Notes: generated from the sequence alone by a model not told the origin. A stretch of 56,908 bases of DNA from Pseudomonadota bacterium (GCA_018240595.1 JAFEFL010000002.1:1-56908); one strand, 5' to 3'. Counted from the stretch's first letter, positions 18,315-28,789 are shown. Program-made: numbers and translations.

Positions 18315-18329
18315 GTTCTTGTAATGTTC
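18315..18329 (+). promoter_or_regulatory. LexA-type SOS box upstream of radA
   Basis: GTTC-TTGTAAT-GTTC is an exact match to the alphaproteobacterial LexA operator GTTC-N7-GTTC. It lies 50 bp upstream of the radA start codon and after the alr stop, in the AT-rich promoter interval. Confidence 0.7.
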
Positions 18330-18378
18330 TCATAGCCGATTTACCGTCGGCCTGAGCATTTCGAGGACGATTCTGCCT

Positions 18379-19782
<1,404 letters not shown>

Positions 19783-20019
19783 CGGGGCGGTATCGCCCCG
19801 CTATAGAGGGCGCGCTTGCCGCCGCCGGGACGCCTTCCGGGCTCGTGGCTGTGGGCAAAAACGAGCCTGACCTAAAGCACTTGAGGCCGATGTTGACGCC
19901 CTGCCCGTAAGCCGCCAAGACGGTTTCGGGGAACAAGGGCTTTGGATTCGCCGTGCCGGCCGCATCGTGGGCGGGCGCCGCGCCGATGCCGTTTCGCGGA
20001 GCGCTTGGAAAAGCCTGGC

Positions 20020-20649
20020 ATGCCCGTCACTTTGCTCGACATCCTCCTGCTCGTCGTCATGCTGATTTCGGGCCTGCTCGCCATGATCCGCGGCTTCATG
20101 CGCGAGATCCTGTCGATCGGCGCCTGGGTCATCGCCGCGCTGGTCACGCTCTATACCTTCGCCAAGGCGCTGCCGATCGTGCAGGGCTACGTCTCCAGCA
20201 CCACCGTCGCCACCGCCGTCACCGTCGCCGCGATCTTCCTCGTCACCTTGCTGGTGGTGTCGATCATCACGGTCCGGATTTCGGACATGGTGCTGGACAG
20301 CCGCGTCGGCGCGCTCGACCGCACGCTCGGCTTCCTGTTCGGCCTCGGCCGAGGTCTGCTGATTGTGGTGGTCGCCTATCTGTTTTTCGACTGGCTGGTG
20401 CCGGATCGCAGCCAACCGGCCTGGATCAGCGGCGCCAAGTCGAAAGTCGTGCTCAAGAGTACGGGGGATTGGCTCAAGGGCATGTTGCCGGACGACCCCG
20501 AAAGCACCATCTTACAGAAGTTGAAGAAACCGAAGCCGGCCGACCAGGATGCGCCACCGGATACCGCGCCGGGGCAGCGGTCGGAGTTGAGCGTTCCGTT
20601 GCGTGTGGCTGCGGTTCCGCAGCACGACCCGAAACTGGGAACCCGCTGA
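20020..20649 (+). CDS. cvpA: CvpA family membrane protein
   Basis: A 209-residue inner membrane protein with about four N-terminal membrane helices, beginning MPVTLLDILLLVVMLISGLLA, and containing GFMREILSIGAWVIA, the CvpA hallmark. The last 60 residues are soluble and Pro/Lys-rich. CvpA proteins are needed for colicin V production or envelope homeostasis in other bacteria. Its stop overlaps the purF start (TGATG), the classic cvpA-purF pair. Upstream, a GC hairpin without a T tract (19783-19800) follows radA. Confidence 0.93.
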   Translation: MPVTLLDILLLVVMLISGLLAMIRGFMREILSIGAWVIAALVTLYTFAKALPIVQGYVSSTTVATAVTVAAIFLVTLLVVSIITVRISDMVLDSRVGALDRTLGFLFGLGRGLLIVVVAYLFFDWLVPDRSQPAWISGAKSKVVLKSTGDWLKGMLPDDPESTILQKLKKPKPADQDAPPDTAPGQRSELSVPLRVAAVPQHDPKLGTR

Positions 20650-22148
20650 TGCCTGAACAGATGCAGGATTCGAACTCCGGCTTTGACCAGCACAAACCGG
20701 AGGACCTCGATCTTTTCGCGGATCGGCTGCGCGAGGAATGCGGCGTCTTCGGCATTCTCGGCCATCCGGACGCCGCCGCGATTACCGCGCTCGGCCTCCA
20801 CGCCCTGCAGCACCGCGGCCAGGAAGCCGCCGGCATCGTCTCCTTCGACGGCCAGCGCTTTCACTCGGAACGCCGCCTCGGCCTTGTCGGCGATGCCTTC
20901 TCCCGCCGCGAAGTCATCGATCGCCTGCCGGGCAACGGCGCGATCGGTCATGTCCGCTATTCGACCACCGGCGAGACCATCCTGCGCAACGTTCAGCCGC
21001 TGTTCGCCGAGCTCGAAGGCGGCGGCTTTGCCGTCGGTCATAACGGCAACCTGACCAACGCCCTCACCTTGCGCCGGCAATTGATCCGCGAGGGCGCCAT
21101 GATGCAGTCGACCAGCGACTCCGAGGTCATCCTGCACCTCGTCGCCCGCGCCAAACGCAACCGGTTCGTCGACCGCTTCATCGAAGGCCTGCGCCAGCTC
21201 GAAGGCGCTTACGCTTTCGTCGGCCTCACCAACAAGAAACTGGTCGGCGCCCGCGATCCGCTCGGCATTCGCCCCCTGGTCATCGGCAAGCTCGACGGCT
21301 GCCCGATCCTGACCTCGGAGACCTGCGCCCTCGACATCATCGGCGCCGAATATGTGCGCGACGTCGAGAATGGCGAAGTCGTGGTGTTCGACGAGGAAGG
21401 CGCGCATTCGCACAAGCCGTTTCCGCCGCAGGCGGCGCGGCCCTGCATCTTCGAGTACATCTATTTCGCCCGCCCCGACTCCATCGTCGGCGGCCGCCAC
21501 GTCTACAACGTGCGCAAGGCGATGGGCGCCGAACTCGGCCGCGAGGCGCCGGCCGGCGCCGACGTCGTCGTGCCGGTGCCGGATTCCGGCGTGCCCGCTG
21601 CGCTCGGCTATTCGCAAGAGAGCGGCATCCCCTACGAACTCGGCATCATCCGCAATCACTATGTCGGCCGCACCTTCATCCAGCCGACGCAGGCGATCCG
21701 CGATCAGGGCGTGCGCATGAAGCACTCCGCCAATCGCGCGGTGGTCGCGGGCAAGCGTATCGTGCTGGTCGACGACTCGATCGTGCGCGGCACCACGTCG
21801 CGCAAGATCGTGCAAATGATGCGCGATGCCGGCGCCAAGGAGGTGCATTTCCGCATTTCCTCGCCGCCGATCACGCATCCGGACTATTACGGCATCGATA
21901 CGCCGGACCGGGACAAGCTGCTCGCCGCCACGCATGACCTGGAAAGCATGCGCCAGTTCATCGGCGCCGACAGCCTCGCCTTCCTCTCGGTCGACGGCAT
22001 CTATCGCGCCATGGGCCTGCCTGGCCGCGACAATGCCAAGCCGCAATTCACCGATCATTGCTTCACCGGCGATTACCCGACCGCGCTGACCGACCTCGGC
22101 CAGCAGGATAGTCCGCGGCAATTGTCGCTGCTCTCGGAAGCGGTCTGA
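20649..22148 (+). CDS. purF: Amidophosphoribosyltransferase
   Basis: First committed enzyme of purine synthesis: makes 5-phosphoribosylamine from PRPP and glutamine. The 499-residue protein has a 30-residue leader before Cys31 (REECGVFGILG), which becomes the N-terminal nucleophile after processing, and the Ntn glutaminase domain. The PRPP-binding loop is VLVDDSIVRGTTS in the C-terminal phosphoribosyltransferase domain. Its start overlaps the cvpA stop codon, so it is translationally coupled. Much longer upstream in-frame sequence overlaps cvpA and is not coding in this frame. Confidence 0.97.
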   Translation: MPEQMQDSNSGFDQHKPEDLDLFADRLREECGVFGILGHPDAAAITALGLHALQHRGQEAAGIVSFDGQRFHSERRLGLVGDAFSRREVIDRLPGNGAIGHVRYSTTGETILRNVQPLFAELEGGGFAVGHNGNLTNALTLRRQLIREGAMMQSTSDSEVILHLVARAKRNRFVDRFIEGLRQLEGAYAFVGLTNKKLVGARDPLGIRPLVIGKLDGCPILTSETCALDIIGAEYVRDVENGEVVVFDEEGAHSHKPFPPQAARPCIFEYIYFARPDSIVGGRHVYNVRKAMGAELGREAPAGADVVVPVPDSGVPAALGYSQESGIPYELGIIRNHYVGRTFIQPTQAIRDQGVRMKHSANRAVVAGKRIVLVDDSIVRGTTSRKIVQMMRDAGAKEVHFRISSPPITHPDYYGIDTPDRDKLLAATHDLESMRQFIGADSLAFLSVDGIYRAMGLPGRDNAKPQFTDHCFTGDYPTALTDLGQQDSPRQLSLLSEAV

Positions 22149-22180
22149 ACTCAACTTCCTGAACTGCCGGAGACCTCGTG

Positions 22181-22864
22181 ATGGCACCGCTCGTGCTCTA
22201 TTCCGGGCCGCTCTCCATGTTCGGCGCCAAGGCGGAAATCGCCTTGCGCGAGAAAGGCGTGCCGTTCGAACTCGTCCTGGTGCCCTTCGCCAAGGGCGAT
22301 CGCTATGACCCGCTGCATCCGCAGGTCATGCGCATCAATCCAAAGAAGCAGGTTCCGGTGCTGGTCCATGGCGCCGTCGAAATCTTCGATTCAACCTTGA
22401 TCTTCGAATATCTCGAGGATGCCTTTCCGGAGCCGCCACTGTGGCCGAAGGGTGCCGCGCCGCGCGCCGAGGCCCGCCTTCTCGAGCTCAAGTCCGACGA
22501 AATCGTCTTCATGAACATCGCCCGGCTGTTCGGTCTCGAGGACACGCCAGAGCATCCGACCGCCGTCGATGCCGTCGCCAAGGCCTATCGGCACTATGCC
22601 GAGATGGATGCGCGGCTCAGCGACCGCGACTATCTCGCCGACGCCTTCTCCTACGCCGACATCGCCCTGTTCATGGCGCAGTTCTATGGCGAACGAAAAG
22701 GCGCAGTGATGAACGAGGACACACCGCGGCTTCTCGATTGGCGGGCGCGCGTCCTGGCGAGGCCCGCCGTGCGGACCGTCATCGGCCGCATGGGCGCCTG
22801 GCTCAAGTCAGAGGGACGCGAGTCGCCCGGCTACATTGCCGATGCAGTTGCCGCCCACCGGTAA
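22181..22864 (+). CDS. Glutathione S-transferase family protein
   Basis: A 227-residue GST-fold protein: thioredoxin-like N-domain (LVLYSGPLSMFGAKAEIALREKG, with NPKKQVPVL and the ESTLIFEYLE-type glutathione-binding motif as DSTLIFEYLE) and an all-helical C-domain containing YADIALF. It begins 32 bp after purF and may be co-transcribed. The ATG at 22181 is preferred over the adjacent GTG. Substrate unknown. Confidence 0.87.
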   Translation: MAPLVLYSGPLSMFGAKAEIALREKGVPFELVLVPFAKGDRYDPLHPQVMRINPKKQVPVLVHGAVEIFDSTLIFEYLEDAFPEPPLWPKGAAPRAEARLLELKSDEIVFMNIARLFGLEDTPEHPTAVDAVAKAYRHYAEMDARLSDRDYLADAFSYADIALFMAQFYGERKGAVMNEDTPRLLDWRARVLARPAVRTVIGRMGAWLKSEGRESPGYIADAVAAHR

Positions 22865-22873
22865 CGGCCGCGG

Positions 22874-23344
22874 CTACTTTTCAGCTTCGCTGCGAAACAC
22901 CTCGAGCAGGCCCGGCCAGCCGCCATCGACCTGATTGCGCATCTCGGCGCCGTTCGCCTCGCCGAGTTTCTCGAAGTTGCGGTGTTCGAGTTCGACGCGC
23001 GTGCCGTTCGGTCCCTCGGCGATGAACCGCACTTCGACTTCGGAGCTGACGGTCGTATCCGGCCGCCACTCGATGTTGACGTCCCAACTGATGACGAAGC
23101 GATGCGGCGGCTCCCACACCAGGACGCGACCGACGTTGGTTTGCGATCCGTCCTCGCCGAGCTCATACCAACGCCCGTCGAGCCGCGGCTCGAGCACGGC
23201 CCGCTTCATCGGCGATGTGCCGATCGACATGGTGGTCGGCCACCAGCGTCCGAGCCCTGCTGTGAACACCTCGAAGGCATGACCCTGCGGCGCTCTCACT
23301 CGAACTTCCTTGCGCACCGGCGCGATGCTGATCGTGCGATTCAT
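22874..23344 (-). CDS. SRPBCC (AHSA1-like) domain protein
   Basis: A 156-residue START/Bet v 1-like fold: VRAPQGHAFEVFTAGLGRWWP near the start, WEPPHRFVISWDV in the middle and the helix EVDGGWPGLLEVF at the end (read as QVDGGWPGLLEVF). Proteins of this type bind hydrophobic ligands and are very often encoded with ArsR regulators. Its ATG overlaps the stop of the ArsR gene upstream by four bases (ATGA), so the two are one operon. Confidence 0.85.
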   Translation of the reverse strand: MNRTISIAPVRKEVRVRAPQGHAFEVFTAGLGRWWPTTMSIGTSPMKRAVLEPRLDGRWYELGEDGSQTNVGRVLVWEPPHRFVISWDVNIEWRPDTTVSSEVEVRFIAEGPNGTRVELEHRNFEKLGEANGAEMRNQVDGGWPGLLEVFRSEAEK

Positions 23345-23667
23345 CGGCTGTCCTTGTGCTGGGTGTTGTCGTTGCGTTCGGCTTCCACCTGGAACGACGC
23401 GAGCGCCTCGTCCCAGAAACGGTCGAGCCAGGCCCGCAAAGCTGCCAGGCCCTGCGGATCGATGTAGTAGACGCGGCGCGTGCCTTCGGCGCGATCCCCC
23501 ACCAGCCCGGCCTCCTTCAGGATTTTCAGATGTTGCGAGACGGCGGGCCGGCTGACCGGCATGCCCTGGGCGATGGCGGCGACCGGCTTCGGCCCGCGGC
23601 GCAGCCGCTCGAAGACGGCCCGGCGGGTCGGATCGCCAAGAGCGGCCAGTGAATCTATGTAAGCCAT
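23341..23667 (-). CDS. ArsR-family winged-helix regulator
   Basis: A 108-residue metal-type wHTH with MAYIDSLAALGDPTRRAVFERLRRGPK and the recognition helix region GMPVSRPAVSQHLKILKEAGLV. No cysteine metal site is present, fitting the branch that partners SRPBCC proteins and senses something other than thiophilic metals. It heads the operon with the SRPBCC gene. Palindromes directly upstream probably are its own operator. Confidence 0.9.
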   Translation of the reverse strand: MAYIDSLAALGDPTRRAVFERLRRGPKPVAAIAQGMPVSRPAVSQHLKILKEAGLVGDRAEGTRRVYYIDPQGLAALRAWLDRFWDEALASFQVEAERNDNTQHKDSR

Positions 23668-23668
23668 T

Positions 23669-23697
23669 ACTTACCGTAAGTTTTGGCTTACGCTAAG
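23669..23697. promoter_or_regulatory. Probable operator of the ArsR regulator
   Basis: ACTTAC-C-GTAAGT (23669-23681) is a perfect 6-bp-arm palindrome two bases upstream of the ArsR start codon. A second, CTTA-CGC-TAAG, lies at 23687-23697. Two similar palindromes in tandem directly at the 5' end fit autoregulation. Confidence 0.6.
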
Positions 23698-23775
23698 TCA
23701 ACCGGGGCGTTTCCTGGATTCCGGGGGGTGCCAAGCCCGGCTTGCGTGCTAAGAGACCGCCTCTCGCGTCAAGCC

Positions 23776-24531
23776 ATGGAAACTTCCGAAATGACCAAGC
23801 CGCTCGCCGATCGCATTGCCCTCGTCACCGGCGCCTCGCGCGGCATCGGTGCGGCGCTGGCGCTGCAACTGGCGCAAGCCGGCGCGCATGTGATTGCGGT
23901 GGCGCGCACGGTCGGTGGCCTCGAGGAACTCGACGACAAGATCAAGGCGGCTGGCGGCACCGCGACCCTCGTCCCGGTCGACATGAAGGACATGGACGGC
24001 ATCGCGCGGCTCGCGCTGGCGATTCACGACCGCTACAAGCGCCTCGACGTCATGGTCGGCAATGCCGGCATTCTCGGGCCGCTGTCGCCGCTGCCGCACG
24101 CCGAGCCGAAGGACTTCGAGAACATCTTCGCCGTCAACGTCACGGCGAACTGGCAACTCATCCGTACCATGGACCCGCTGCTGCAGGCATCATCCGCCGG
24201 CCGTGCGGTGTTCGTCACCTCCGGCCTCGGCTGGATGGGTCGCGCCTATACGGGCGTGTACGGCTCGAGCAAGGCCGCGCTCAACGCGCTGGCGCAAACC
24301 TACGCCGCCGAGAACGCGACCACGACCGTCAACGTCAACCTGTTCAATCCCGGCCCGACGCGCACGCGCATGTATGCCAGCGGCTGGCCGGGCGTCGATC
24401 CGGAAACGCTGACGCCGCCGGAGGATGTCGCGAAAGCGATCGTGCCCCTGTGCCTGCCGTCGTGCACCGAGAGCGGCAAGGTCTATGACTATCGCGCCGG
24501 CAAGTTCCTGGCGTTCCAGCCGCCGGTGTAA
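23776..24531 (+). CDS. Short-chain dehydrogenase/reductase
   Basis: A 251-residue classical SDR: cofactor motif VTGASRGIGAALALQLA, NAGILG, the active-site Ser in VFVTSGLGW, and YGSSK carrying the catalytic Tyr and Lys. C-terminal MYASGWPGVDPETLTPPEDVA resembles YciK/KR-like reductases. Starts at 23776 or 23791 are both possible. It is divergent from the ArsR operon, so the operator region may influence it. Substrate unknown. Confidence 0.88.
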   Translation: METSEMTKPLADRIALVTGASRGIGAALALQLAQAGAHVIAVARTVGGLEELDDKIKAAGGTATLVPVDMKDMDGIARLALAIHDRYKRLDVMVGNAGILGPLSPLPHAEPKDFENIFAVNVTANWQLIRTMDPLLQASSAGRAVFVTSGLGWMGRAYTGVYGSSKAALNALAQTYAAENATTTVNVNLFNPGPTRTRMYASGWPGVDPETLTPPEDVAKAIVPLCLPSCTESGKVYDYRAGKFLAFQPPV

Positions 24532-24577
24532 TTGTCATTCCGCGGCGCGAGCGCCGCGAGCGAGCCCGGAATGACAA
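24532..24577. repeat. Palindromic repeat between convergent genes
   Basis: TTGTCATTCCG (24532-24542) pairs with CGGAATGACAA (24567-24577), with an inner GGCGC/GCGCC stem. The outer core is the same as in the repeat at 5565-5665. It lies exactly between the convergent SDR and der genes and could act as a bidirectional terminator. Confidence 0.7.
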
Positions 24578-24581
24578 GAAC

Positions 24582-25943
24582 TCAATGCTTGCGCTTGGCG
24601 CGGCTTTCGAACGGATTGGCCTTCTCGCGCAAGGTCAGTCGCACCGGCGTGCCGGGCATGTCGAAGGCCTCGCGCAGCGAATTGGTCAGGTAGCGCTTGT
24701 AGGCGTCCGGCACCGCGTCGGCGCGGGTGCAGAACACGACGAAGCTCGGCGGCCGCGCCTTGGCCTGCGTGATGTAGTTGAGCCGCAGGCGCCGGCCCGA
24801 CACCGCCGGCGGCGGATGCGCCGAGACCGCATCCTCGAACCAGCGATTGAGCGCGCTGGTCGGGATGCGCTTGTTCCACACGGCGTAAGCATCGACGATC
24901 GCCTGCATCAGGCGGTCGAGCCCCTCGCCCGTCAGCGCCGACACCGCGACCAGCGGCACCTCCGGCAACTGCATCAGCTTCTCGCGCGCCCGCTCGCGCA
25001 GACGCGAAATGTCACCCGGCGCGCGCTCCTTCAGATCCCATTTGTTGACGGCGATGACGACGGCGCGGCCTTCGCTCTCGATCAGATCGGCGATCTTCTG
25101 GTCCTGCTCCTCGAAGGCGTTCTCGACATCGAGCAGCACAACCACCACTTCGGCGAAGCGCACGGCATTGAGCGTCTCGGAAACCGACAGCTTCTCGATC
25201 TTCTCCTCGATGCGCGAGCGGCGGCGCAAGCCGGCGGTGTCGTGGATCTGGAATTTCTGGCCCTGCCAGTCGAGATCGACGGCGATTGAATCGCGCGTCG
25301 TGCCGGCTTCCGGCGAGGTCAGCAGCCGCTCCTGGCCGATCAGGCGATTGATCAGCGTCGACTTGCCGGCGTTGGGGCGGCCGACAATGGCGACGCGGAT
25401 CGGATGCGGCCCGGTGTCCTTGACGCGCTCGATCGCCTCGGCGGTCTTCTCCGGCAGCACCTTGCGCAGCGCGTCGTAGAGGTCCGGCAGACCTTCATTG
25501 TGCTCGGCCGATAGCGGAATGGGTTCGCCGAGGCCGAGCGCGTAAGCCTCGAGCCGTCCCGACTCCCCGGCCTTGCCTTCCATCTTGTTGACGATCAGCA
25601 CCGCCGGCTTGCCGGATTTGCGCACCAGCGCGGCGAAGGCGCGATCGTCCGGCAGCACGCCGGCGCGCGCATCCATGACGAAGAACACGGCGTCGGCCTG
25701 CTCGATCGCCATCTCGGTCTGCGCCCGCATGCGGCCGGGCAAGGTCTCGGCGCCGGCCTGCTCGAAGCCGGCCGTGTCGATGACGGTGAAGTCGAGATCG
25801 CCGAGACGCGCCTCGCCCTCGCGGCGGTCGCGCGTCACGCCCGGCCGGTCATCGACCAGCGCGACGCGCCGGCCGACCAGCCGGTTGAACAGGGTCGATT
25901 TGCCGACATTGGGCCGGCCGACAATGGCGACGGTGAAGCTCAT
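24582..25943 (-). CDS. der: Ribosome biogenesis GTPase Der
   Basis: EngA/Der has two tandem GTPase domains needed for 50S assembly. Domain 1 shows [20 protein letters not shown] and NKMEG. Domain 2 (from about 190) shows [33 protein letters not shown] and NKWDL. The C-terminal KH-like domain follows, ending FESRAKRKH. Length 453 is normal. Start at [12 protein letters not shown] is the family start. Confidence 0.97.
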   Translation of the reverse strand: MSFTVAIVGRPNVGKSTLFNRLVGRRVALVDDRPGVTRDRREGEARLGDLDFTVIDTAGFEQAGAETLPGRMRAQTEMAIEQADAVFFVMDARAGVLPDDRAFAALVRKSGKPAVLIVNKMEGKAGESGRLEAYALGLGEPIPLSAEHNEGLPDLYDALRKVLPEKTAEAIERVKDTGPHPIRVAIVGRPNAGKSTLINRLIGQERLLTSPEAGTTRDSIAVDLDWQGQKFQIHDTAGLRRRSRIEEKIEKLSVSETLNAVRFAEVVVVLLDVENAFEEQDQKIADLIESEGRAVVIAVNKWDLKERAPGDISRLRERAREKLMQLPEVPLVAVSALTGEGLDRLMQAIVDAYAVWNKRIPTSALNRWFEDAVSAHPPPAVSGRRLRLNYITQAKARPPSFVVFCTRADAVPDAYKRYLTNSLREAFDMPGTPVRLTLREKANPFESRAKRKH

Positions 25944-25991
25944 GAAAAGCCGTTCTGCGCGCGACGCACGGCCCTCAGGCGGGCCGCGTCG

Positions 25992-26525
25992 TCAGCGCTG
26001 GAAGGTACCGGATGGCTGCGGCGCCGGCCATGCTGAGCTCGACGAGGACGGCGCATTCTGCGTCGGCGCCGGCCAGCCCGACGATGCCGCCGGCTGCTGC
26101 GCCGCGGGCGCCTGCGCGGGAGCCGGCTGCGCTTCGACCGGCTGGGTCGGCGCCGGCGTGGCCGGAGCGACATCGATGCGGGTCGGCTTGGACTGCGTCT
26201 TGGGCCGCGCCGCCTGCCGCACCTTCGGCTTCGGCTTGGCCTTCGGCTTTTCCGGCGCGGCAGCAGCCGCGGTCTTTGGCTCGGTCGGCAACGTCGCGTC
26301 CGGTTCGGCCGCGCCCTGGTTGCCCTTCATGTACTCAGGCGGAATGCCCTGGGTCACGCCCGGCACGCCGCCCGGGAACAGATCCTCGCGCTGGCCCGGC
26401 AACTTCTTCTTTTCGTTGAGACCGAAAATGTCGAGGCTGTCCGGATCGAAATTGGCGCAGCCCGCGATCATCGGCGTCACGCCGACCAGCACGGCCCACA
26501 AAACGATGCGCTGCAGTTTCCGCAT
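25992..26525 (-). CDS. Putative lipoprotein, proline/alanine-rich
   Basis: The 177-residue product has a lipoprotein signal (MRKLQRIVLWAVLVG...MIAGC, lipobox at about 19-22), then FDPDSLDIFGLNEKKKLPGQREDLFPGGVPGV and a low-complexity Pro/Ala/Lys/Gln tail ending QPSGTFQR. It would be a membrane-anchored, largely disordered protein. It occupies the slot between a YfgM-like protein and Der where many Proteobacteria encode the beta-propeller lipoprotein BamB, but has no propeller repeats. Function unknown. The gene starts 11 bp after the TPR gene ends. Confidence 0.75.
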   Translation of the reverse strand: MRKLQRIVLWAVLVGVTPMIAGCANFDPDSLDIFGLNEKKKLPGQREDLFPGGVPGVTQGIPPEYMKGNQGAAEPDATLPTEPKTAAAAAPEKPKAKPKPKVRQAARPKTQSKPTRIDVAPATPAPTQPVEAQPAPAQAPAAQQPAASSGWPAPTQNAPSSSSSAWPAPQPSGTFQR

Positions 26526-26536
26526 CGGCTTCGCCC

Positions 26537-27217
26537 TCAACTTTTCTTGCCTTCGCTGGCTTTGCCTTCACCGGCAATCAGCGCCAACAGAACATCCATG
26601 CGCTGACGCGCGCCGGGCGGCGTCTCGCCGTCGGCCGTTACCATGTCGATATAGCGCTTGGCCTCGGCGACGTTGTTCGCGCGCCAGGCCGCCAGCGCCA
26701 GGAGCTCGCGCGCCGTGTGCCGATAGGGCCGCCCGACCCCGGCGATCGGCTCGAGCCGCGTCTTCATGTCGGCCAGCGGCGCGGTGTCGGCCAGCAGGAG
26801 ACCCGCGCGCAGCGCCGCGAGATCCTGCCAGGTCTGGCCGAGCGAGGCGTCGGCGGCGATCGCGTCATAAACCTTCACCGCTTCGGCGGGCTTGCCCGGA
26901 TTGGCCTGGGCGAGCGCAGCCGCTTCGCGGAAGCGGGCGAGCACGGCGTAGCCGCGCGGCGCCTCGCCGGCCACCTTGGCGAAGGCCTTTTCGGCCTCCG
27001 CGTGCTTGCCCTGCTCGCTCAGGGTCACGGCTTCCTCGAAAGTCGCGCCAGCGGCGGCGGCCTTCTGCGCCGTCCAATACTCATAGGCGCGCCAGCCACC
27101 GATGCCGGCGACGATCAGCACGGCGACGCCGACGATGAAGATGCTGTAGCGGTCCCACAGCGCCTTCAGGCGCTCGCGCCGGACTTCCTCGTCAACTTCA
27201 TTAAAAATATCAGCCAC
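26537..27217 (-). CDS. YfgM-like TPR membrane protein
   Basis: A 226-residue protein with a cytosolic N-terminus (MADIFNEVDEEVRRERLKALWDRY), one membrane helix (about 28-46) and a periplasmic TPR_21-type domain with AEKAFAKVAGEAPRGYAVLARFREAA. YfgM ancillary proteins associate with the Sec translocon and periplasmic chaperones. The gene sits upstream of the lipoprotein and der genes, the usual neighbourhood. Confidence 0.85.
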   Translation of the reverse strand: MADIFNEVDEEVRRERLKALWDRYSIFIVGVAVLIVAGIGGWRAYEYWTAQKAAAAGATFEEAVTLSEQGKHAEAEKAFAKVAGEAPRGYAVLARFREAAALAQANPGKPAEAVKVYDAIAADASLGQTWQDLAALRAGLLLADTAPLADMKTRLEPIAGVGRPYRHTARELLALAAWRANNVAEAKRYIDMVTADGETPPGARQRMDVLLALIAGEGKASEGKKS

Positions 27218-27236
27218 TTAAGGCTCCCAGCCGTGT

Positions 27237-27262
27237 CAAAAGACCCCCGCCCGTGCCGGGCG
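27237..27262 (-). terminator. Possible terminator between panB and the TPR gene
   Basis: On the minus strand CGCCCG / CGGGCG (27248-27262, 3-nt loop) is followed by GGGGTCTTTTG. Stem is short and the T run interrupted. Confidence 0.35.
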
Positions 27263-27352
27263 ACAGGCGGCGTAACCTAACGATATGGCGGCCGCAAGGC
27301 AAAAAGCGTCGCGACAACCCTTGAGATTCAGGGGGTTAGGCTTGGAGCCGCC

Positions 27353-28174
27353 CTACTTCTTCTTCATCGGGTAGGTGTGCTCGGGCGCCGGGAACGTGCG
27401 CGCCCGCACCTCGGCGGCATAGTCGGCCATGGCTTTCTCGATACCGGGGCCGAGATCGCCGAAGCGCTTGACGAATTTCGGCACCCGCGGCGTCAGGCCG
27501 AGCATGTCCTCCATGACCAGAACCTGGCCGTCGCAGGTGACCGAGGCGCCGATGCCGATGGTCGGGATGGCGATGGCCTTGGTGATCTTCGCCGCCAGCG
27601 GCTCGGCGATCGCCTCCAGCACCACCGAGAAGGCGCCGGCCTGCGCGACCGCGAGCGCGTCCTGCTCGATCGGCACCCAGTCGCTCTCCTCGCGCCCCTG
27701 GGCGCGGAACGAGCCGATGGTGTTGATCGACTGCGGCGTCAGGCCGACATGCGCCATCACCGGCACGCCGCGCTCGACGAGGAAGCGGATGGTGTCCGCC
27801 ATGCGCGCGCCGCCTTCCATCTTGATGGCGCCGCAGCCGGTCTCCTTCATGACGCGCGCCGCGCTCATGAAGGCCTGTTCCTTCGACGCCTCATAGGAGC
27901 CAAACGGCATGTCGACGACGATCAGCGCGCGCTGCGAGCCGCGCATCACCGCGTGGCCCTGCAGGATCATCATGTCGAGCGTCACCGGCACGGTGGTCTC
28001 CAGGCCATGCATCACCATGCCGAGCGAGTCGCCGACCAGGATGACGTCGCAATACTTGTCGGCAAGGCGCGCCGTGTGCGCGTGATACGACGTCAGCATC
28101 ACGATGGGTTCGCCGCCCTTGCGCGCGCGAATGTCCGGCGCGGTGAAGCGCTTGATCTGTTCCTGAACCGACAC
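27353..28174 (-). CDS. panB: 3-methyl-2-oxobutanoate hydroxymethyltransferase
   Basis: Makes ketopantoate from ketoisovalerate and methylene-tetrahydrofolate in pantothenate synthesis. The 273-residue TIM-barrel protein shows [25 protein letters not shown] (metal-binding Asp), the [29 protein letters not shown] region and [20 protein letters not shown]. Length normal. No panC is adjacent. Confidence 0.96.
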   Translation of the reverse strand: MSVQEQIKRFTAPDIRARKGGEPIVMLTSYHAHTARLADKYCDVILVGDSLGMVMHGLETTVPVTLDMMILQGHAVMRGSQRALIVVDMPFGSYEASKEQAFMSAARVMKETGCGAIKMEGGARMADTIRFLVERGVPVMAHVGLTPQSINTIGSFRAQGREESDWVPIEQDALAVAQAGAFSVVLEAIAEPLAAKITKAIAIPTIGIGASVTCDGQVLVMEDMLGLTPRVPKFVKRFGDLGPGIEKAMADYAAEVRARTFPAPEHTYPMKKK

Positions 28175-28207
28175 GTTAGTCTCCCGGGCAGTTAACGCGG
28201 TAATGCT

Positions 28208-28789
28208 CTATCTCGTAAAGACGGGCACGCCGATGAGATAGGGATGGAAGAGGAAGCCGAGCGCCAGATAAAGCACGAGCCCGACGACGACCACGAGAAC
28301 GTCGCTGAGATAGCCCGACGGCGCCGTGACCGCGCCGGCTTCACCGGCCTTCTTGGCGGCGATGCGCGCGATCACACCCCAGGCCAGAAACGAGCCGAAC
28401 AGCAGGATTGAGCCGAGATCGCCGTTGGCCAGCAAATGCGCCAGCGCCCAGGTCTTCACCGAGGCCAGCATCGGATGCTTGAGCTTGACCGTGATGTGGC
28501 TCGGGATGAAGGCCGCGACGAGGAAGATCGACGCGAACAGTATCAGCAGTTCGGTGATGTGCCGCATGAAGGCCGGCGGATACCAGACATCGATCCAGCC
28601 GGTCGCGCGATAGTGGCCGAAGCCCCAGACGATCATCGCCAGCCCGGCGATCGACACAATCGAGAACGCGATGCGATAGCCGCTCAGGCCGAGACGCTCG
28701 ATCGCGGCCGCGCGCGCCGCGCGCCGCCGCACGAACAGATGCGAAGCGTGAAAGATCGCCAGCCCGACGATCAGAATGATGAGGCCCAT
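28208..28789 (-). CDS. NnrU family membrane protein
   Basis: A 193-residue inner membrane protein with about five or six helices (MGLIILIVGLAIFHASHLF at the start, ITELLILFASIFLVAAF, LLANGDLGSILLFGSFLAWG). The HASHLFVRR and HPMLASVKTWALAHLL segments are typical of NnrU, first linked to nitric oxide and denitrification in Rhodobacter and also related to isoprenoid/carotenoid isomerase-like proteins. No denitrification gene is nearby. It is downstream-proximal to panB (33 bp) on the minus strand. Confidence 0.85.
   Translation of the reverse strand: MGLIILIVGLAIFHASHLFVRRRAARAAAIERLGLSGYRIAFSIVSIAGLAMIVWGFGHYRATGWIDVWYPPAFMRHITELLILFASIFLVAAFIPSHITVKLKHPMLASVKTWALAHLLANGDLGSILLFGSFLAWGVIARIAAKKAGEAGAVTAPSGYLSDVLVVVVGLVLYLALGFLFHPYLIGVPVFTR

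Noticed and set aside
19783..19800. Terminator after radA
   Set aside because: The CGGGGCG/CGCCCCG hairpin has no T tract after it on the coding strand.
19953..20648. N-terminal extension of purF by 232 codons
   Set aside because: The extension runs through cvpA in another frame; PurF has its leader and Cys31 in the right place from the ATG at 20649.
20376..22187. 603-codon open frame on the minus strand
   Set aside because: Antisense to purF and the end of cvpA; composition is that of a high-GC shadow.
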